From Desulfurococcales archaeon (GTDB lineage Archaea > Thermoproteota > Thermoprotei_A > Sulfolobales > Desulfurococcaceae): a DNA stretch of 7,157 bases. Of this stretch, positions 5,522-7,157 are shown one piece after another. The notes under the pieces were generated by a model. It was not told the origin of the DNA, ran no database searches, and saw only the letters and a program-made list of their open reading frames with translations. Each line of letters begins with the position of its first letter. The stretch's first letter is position 1. A program made the position numbers and the translations under genes. The DNA lies in assembly GCA_027064845.1 (NCBI GenBank), contig JAMOPC010000450.1, positions 1 through 7,157 on the forward strand. Direction: 5' to 3'.

Positions 5522-6361
5522 ATGCAGCAGTGTGGCGAGGTAGTACTGGAATTTCTCAGGTGCCCTCTATGCGGAGCATCCCTAGTCTTTCTGGATAAGG
5601 GCAAGTTGCAGTGTACTAAATGCGGGCATATTTACAACATAGGAGACGATGGCATTATAGATATGCTTCCAGACTCCCTAGTCTCCGGTAGGGATAGGCA
5701 GTGGATGAAGTGATATGACGAGAATGCTGGGCAGTACTATAGGCTTTTCCATAGAATAATTCCAATCTTTACGCTTGGGCTAGAAACGAGAGCTCGGAGG
5801 AAATGGGCTAAGCTACTAGAGCTAAGAAAGGGAGATAAAGTTCTCGATGTCGCCACGGGCACTGGCAAGAATCTCCCTTTATTGAGGAAGACTGTTGGGG
5901 AGAACGGTCTAGTAGTAGGAGTTGACATATCGATTAGTATGCTAAGATATGCTAGGAGGATCGCTAAAAAGTACCAGAATGTTGTGTTAATTAGGGCTAA
6001 CGCTTCTTCTCTACCTCTGAAAGATAGTTACTTTGATGGAGTCTTCCATGTGGGTGGTATAAACACTTTCAAGATGCAGGTACTCGCTATTAGGGAAATG
6101 TTTAGAGTGGCTAGGATGGGTGCAAAGATAGTTATAATTGATGAAGGCCTAGATCCAAAGCTCCGCAATACTAAGAGGGGACAGAAGCTGTTAAAACAAA
6201 ATGCGCTCTACAGCTCTCTACCGCCAGTAGATGAGATTAAGAAGTACAGTGATTATCTGCGCGTTGAATGGGGGATTCTCCTCAATAAATGGCTTGCTTT
6301 CTGGCCATACTATCTAAGTAGAAGCGAGAAAAACCCTAGAAGTTTAGGTCATGCATCTTAA
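5522..6361 (+). pseudogene. Zinc-ribbon SAM methyltransferase gene with in-frame TGA
   Basis: One continuous reading frame, 279 codons, is interrupted only by TGA at 5711-5713 (codon 64). Before it is a Trm112-like zinc ribbon, CPLC (14-17) and CTKC (31-34), ending in DGIIDMLP. After it the same frame gives YDENAGQYYRLFHR and a class I methyltransferase: motif I VLDVATGTG (107-115), acidic loop VGVD (Asp135), and a later LPLKDSYFDGVFHVGG. An N-terminal zinc ribbon on such a domain resembles RlmA-type rRNA methyltransferases, though small-molecule substrates are equally possible. No ATG or GTG start lies between the stop and motif I; the next TTG (5882) is beyond motif I, so re-initiation there would give an inactive protein. 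K-TGA-YDE suggests a lost Trp (TGG) or Arg (CGA). ATG 5522 or TTG 5516 could be the start. It is third in the operon. Confidence 0.8.
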
Positions 6362-6410
6362 CATTGAAGTTCTCCCCAAGATCAAACAAAATTATGGAAA
6401 TTTGAGGTCA

Positions 6411-6459
6411 GTAGCGGGCCCGCCGGGATTTGAACCCGGGATCTCCGGCTCCGAAGGCC
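6411..6459 (-). repeat. Direct-repeat copy within tRNA-Arg, candidate proximal att site
   Basis: The 3' half of the intact tRNA-Arg plus four flanking bases matches 4652-4701 at 47 of 50 aligned positions. The flanking GTAG beyond the tRNA 3' end is also shared, so the similarity is not confined to the tRNA body. Confidence 0.65.
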
Positions 6460-6490
6460 GGCGCCTTGGTCCGGGCTAGGCTACGGGCCC
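6415..6490 (-). tRNA. tRNA-Arg (anticodon UCG)
   Basis: A complete 76-nt cloverleaf on the minus strand. The acceptor GGGCCCG (6490-6484) pairs with CGGGCCC (6422-6416), followed by discriminator G. The D arm is GCCT/AGGC. The anticodon stem CCGGC/GCCGG encloses loop CTTCGGA, giving anticodon UCG, which reads CGA arginine codons. The variable loop is 5 nt and the T arm CCGGG-TTCAAAT-CCCGG is perfect. All stems are GC-rich, as in hyperthermophiles. There is no intron and no encoded CCA; CTAC follows the 3' end. A T-rich stretch (TTTTGTTT on the minus strand, about 6385-6392) could end transcription. This gene is the proposed integration target of the cassette on its 3' side. Confidence 0.95.
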
Positions 6491-6519
6491 TTCTTGTTTA
6501 TTGGTATGTTTTCTGGGTG

Positions 6520-6529
6520 TTTTAATATT
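6520..6529 (-). promoter_or_regulatory. Possible TATA box of the tRNA-Arg gene
   Basis: On the minus strand AATATTAAAA lies centred about 35 nt before the tRNA 5' end. This would place the transcript start near 6500, with a leader of about 10 nt. The match is weak in AT-rich DNA. Confidence 0.3.
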
Positions 6530-6551
6530 GTGTTGTTTTCCTAGTATTGTT

Positions 6552-6558
6552 TTTATAC
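6552..6558 (+). promoter_or_regulatory. Probable TATA box of the PAP2 gene
   Basis: TTTATAC is centred about 39 bp before the ATG at 6594. A start near 6580 would leave a leader of about 14 nt, just containing the GGTG Shine-Dalgarno element at 6584-6587. Confidence 0.4.
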
Positions 6559-6583
6559 TTTGTATTATCTAAATTGATCTATG

Positions 6584-6587
6584 GGTG
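6584..6587 (+). promoter_or_regulatory. Shine-Dalgarno site of the PAP2 gene
   Basis: GGTG lies 6 nt before the ATG at 6594 and picks this start over the out-of-frame ATG at 6581. Confidence 0.55.
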
Positions 6588-6593
6588 TTGGGT

Positions 6594-7157
6594 ATGGTTA
6601 GGAGATTGTTGGTTTATTTATTGTTGTTTTTGTCAATTGTTGAGTTTGTTGGTGTATTTTCTGGTAGTGTTGGTTTCGCTATGGTTGCTAGTTTAATTGG
6701 TAAGAGTGTTTTCTACATGGTTCTTGGTGTGATTGTTTATTGTGTTTTCTCCGGGGATATCGGTTTGTTCTTCATTGGCGGTTTGGGTTTGACTGCTTCT
6801 CTTGACGTTATGCTGAAGACTATTCTGAATATGCCTAGGCCCCCGGTTTCTGAGTGGCTTGTAAAAGCTGAGGGGCCCGGGTTTCCTAGTGGTCATGCTG
6901 CTATGAGTTTCTCTTTTGCTCTTCTCGCAGCATATGCTACTAGGGATAAAGTGCTGGGACTAGCTCTTCTTATTCATTCATTCGCTGTTAGTTATTCTAG
7001 GCTTGTTCTCCATGTACATTATCCTATAGATGTTATTGGAGGAGCTGTTATAGGAGTTGTTTCTGCACTAGTATCTATTTATCTATATATGAGAATAAGT
7101 GATCCTTCCAAGTATTTATTAGCTGTAAGTGTTCCTTCTCTGTTAATGTCTTTAATT
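6594..7157 (+). CDS. PAP2-family membrane phosphatase (3' end beyond the window)
   Basis: A membrane phosphatase of the PAP2/phosphatidic-acid-phosphatase superfamily, 188 codons with no stop before the window ends. All three catalytic motifs are present: KTILNMPRP (Lys75 to Pro83, the KX6RP motif), FPSGH (97-101), and SRLVLHVHYPID (SRX5HX3D, with Arg136, His142 and Asp146). Hydrophobic helices at about 5-22, 27-52, 56-73, 102-115, 119-132 and 148-166 give the usual six-helix layout, with the active site at the membrane surface. Likely substrates are lipid or isoprenoid phosphates or pyrophosphates, such as a recycled polyprenyl carrier; the exact one is unknown. The start is ATG 6594 with GGTG 6 nt upstream. 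The first 100 or so bases are strongly T- and G-rich with almost no C. It is transcribed divergently from the tRNA-Arg gene. Confidence 0.9.
   Translation, partial: MVRRLLVYLLLFLSIVEFVGVFSGSVGFAMVASLIGKSVFYMVLGVIVYCVFSGDIGLFFIGGLGLTASLDVMLKTILNMPRPPVSEWLVKAEGPGFPSGHAAMSFSFALLAAYATRDKVLGLALLIHSFAVSYSRLVLHVHYPIDVIGGAVIGVVSALVSIYLYMRISDPSKYLLAVSVPSLLMSLI

Larger units (their letters stand above)
4652..6459. mobile_element. Candidate tRNA-integrated cassette bounded by direct repeats
   Basis: About 1.8 kb lies between two direct copies of a tRNA-Arg 3' half (4652-4701 and 6411-6459). The intact tRNA is at the right end with its 3' end facing inward. The contents are one operon: an antitoxin-like DUF104 gene, a PIN toxin gene and an interrupted zinc-ribbon methyltransferase gene. 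Sampled rows inside are 43-48% G+C, against 27-30% in sampled rows to the left, which suggests a different origin. No integrase, replication gene or other mobility function is visible. It would therefore be a decayed or minimal element moved in trans, or the remainder of a larger element after deletion. Repeat divergence (3 of 50 positions) implies age or an origin from a slightly different tRNA-Arg. Confidence 0.45.

Noticed and set aside
5711..5713. TGA as a selenocysteine codon
   Set aside because: Known archaeal selenocysteine users are methanogens and a few others, not crenarchaea. The position looks like a Trp or Arg before YDE rather than a redox site, and I see no SECIS-like hairpin.
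5737..5928. Minus-strand open frame across the methyltransferase
   Set aside because: Shadow of the interrupted methyltransferase frame, Ser/Pro/Leu-rich and without a start signal.
6693..6896. Minus-strand open frame inside the PAP2 gene
   Set aside because: Opposite strand of a gene with all three PAP2 motifs; its Thr/Asn-rich content simply reflects the T/G-rich sense strand.

Overview
The window looks like a piece of a hyperthermophilic archaeal chromosome, most likely a low-G+C Thermoproteota (Desulfurococcales-like) organism. I base this on archaeal TATA boxes about 25 bp before inferred transcript starts, GGTGAT/GGTG Shine-Dalgarno sites at several starts, frequent TTG and GTG starts, a DUF104-PIN antitoxin/toxin pair, and a GC-rich tRNA gene without an encoded CCA. 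The genus cannot be fixed from the sequence alone.

Left part (1-2823). A sugar-type ABC transporter permease ends at 109. It converges on two minus-strand genes, each with its own TATA box: an AmrS/AmmeMemoRadiSam-type radical SAM protein (124-1182) and an amidohydrolase-2 family protein (1313-2131). The hydrolase has Asn in place of the first His of its N-terminal metal motif. Divergent from them is a small nucleotidyltransferase-fold protein (2296-2823). Its missing N-terminal part seems to survive just upstream, displaced by two apparent single-base frameshifts.

Middle (2824-4651). Two AT-rich gene-free stretches flank a polytopic membrane protein of unrecognised family (3144-4091). The second stretch contains a short hairpin and two adjacent perfect palindromes.

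Cassette (4652-6490), the most interesting region. An intact tRNA-Arg(UCG) gene lies on the minus strand at 6415-6490. A 50-nt, 47/50-identical copy of its 3' half, anticodon loop to 3' end, lies in the same orientation at 4652-4701, on the 3' side of the tRNA. This is the layout left by integration into a tRNA gene. Between the repeats is one tight operon: a DUF104 antitoxin-like protein (TTG start with an excellent SD), a VapC-type PIN toxin overlapping it by 4 nt, and a zinc-ribbon/methyltransferase gene interrupted by one in-frame TGA. Sampled rows inside the cassette are 43-48% G+C, against 27-30% in sampled rows to its left. No integrase is present, so this is a minimal, remnant or trans-mobilised element if the reading is right. 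A TATA box bracketed by GGGACA/TGTCCC elements precedes the operon.

Right edge (6491-7157). A PAP2-family membrane phosphatase starts at 6594 with its own TATA box and SD and runs off the window. Its 5' end is unusually poor in C on the coding strand.
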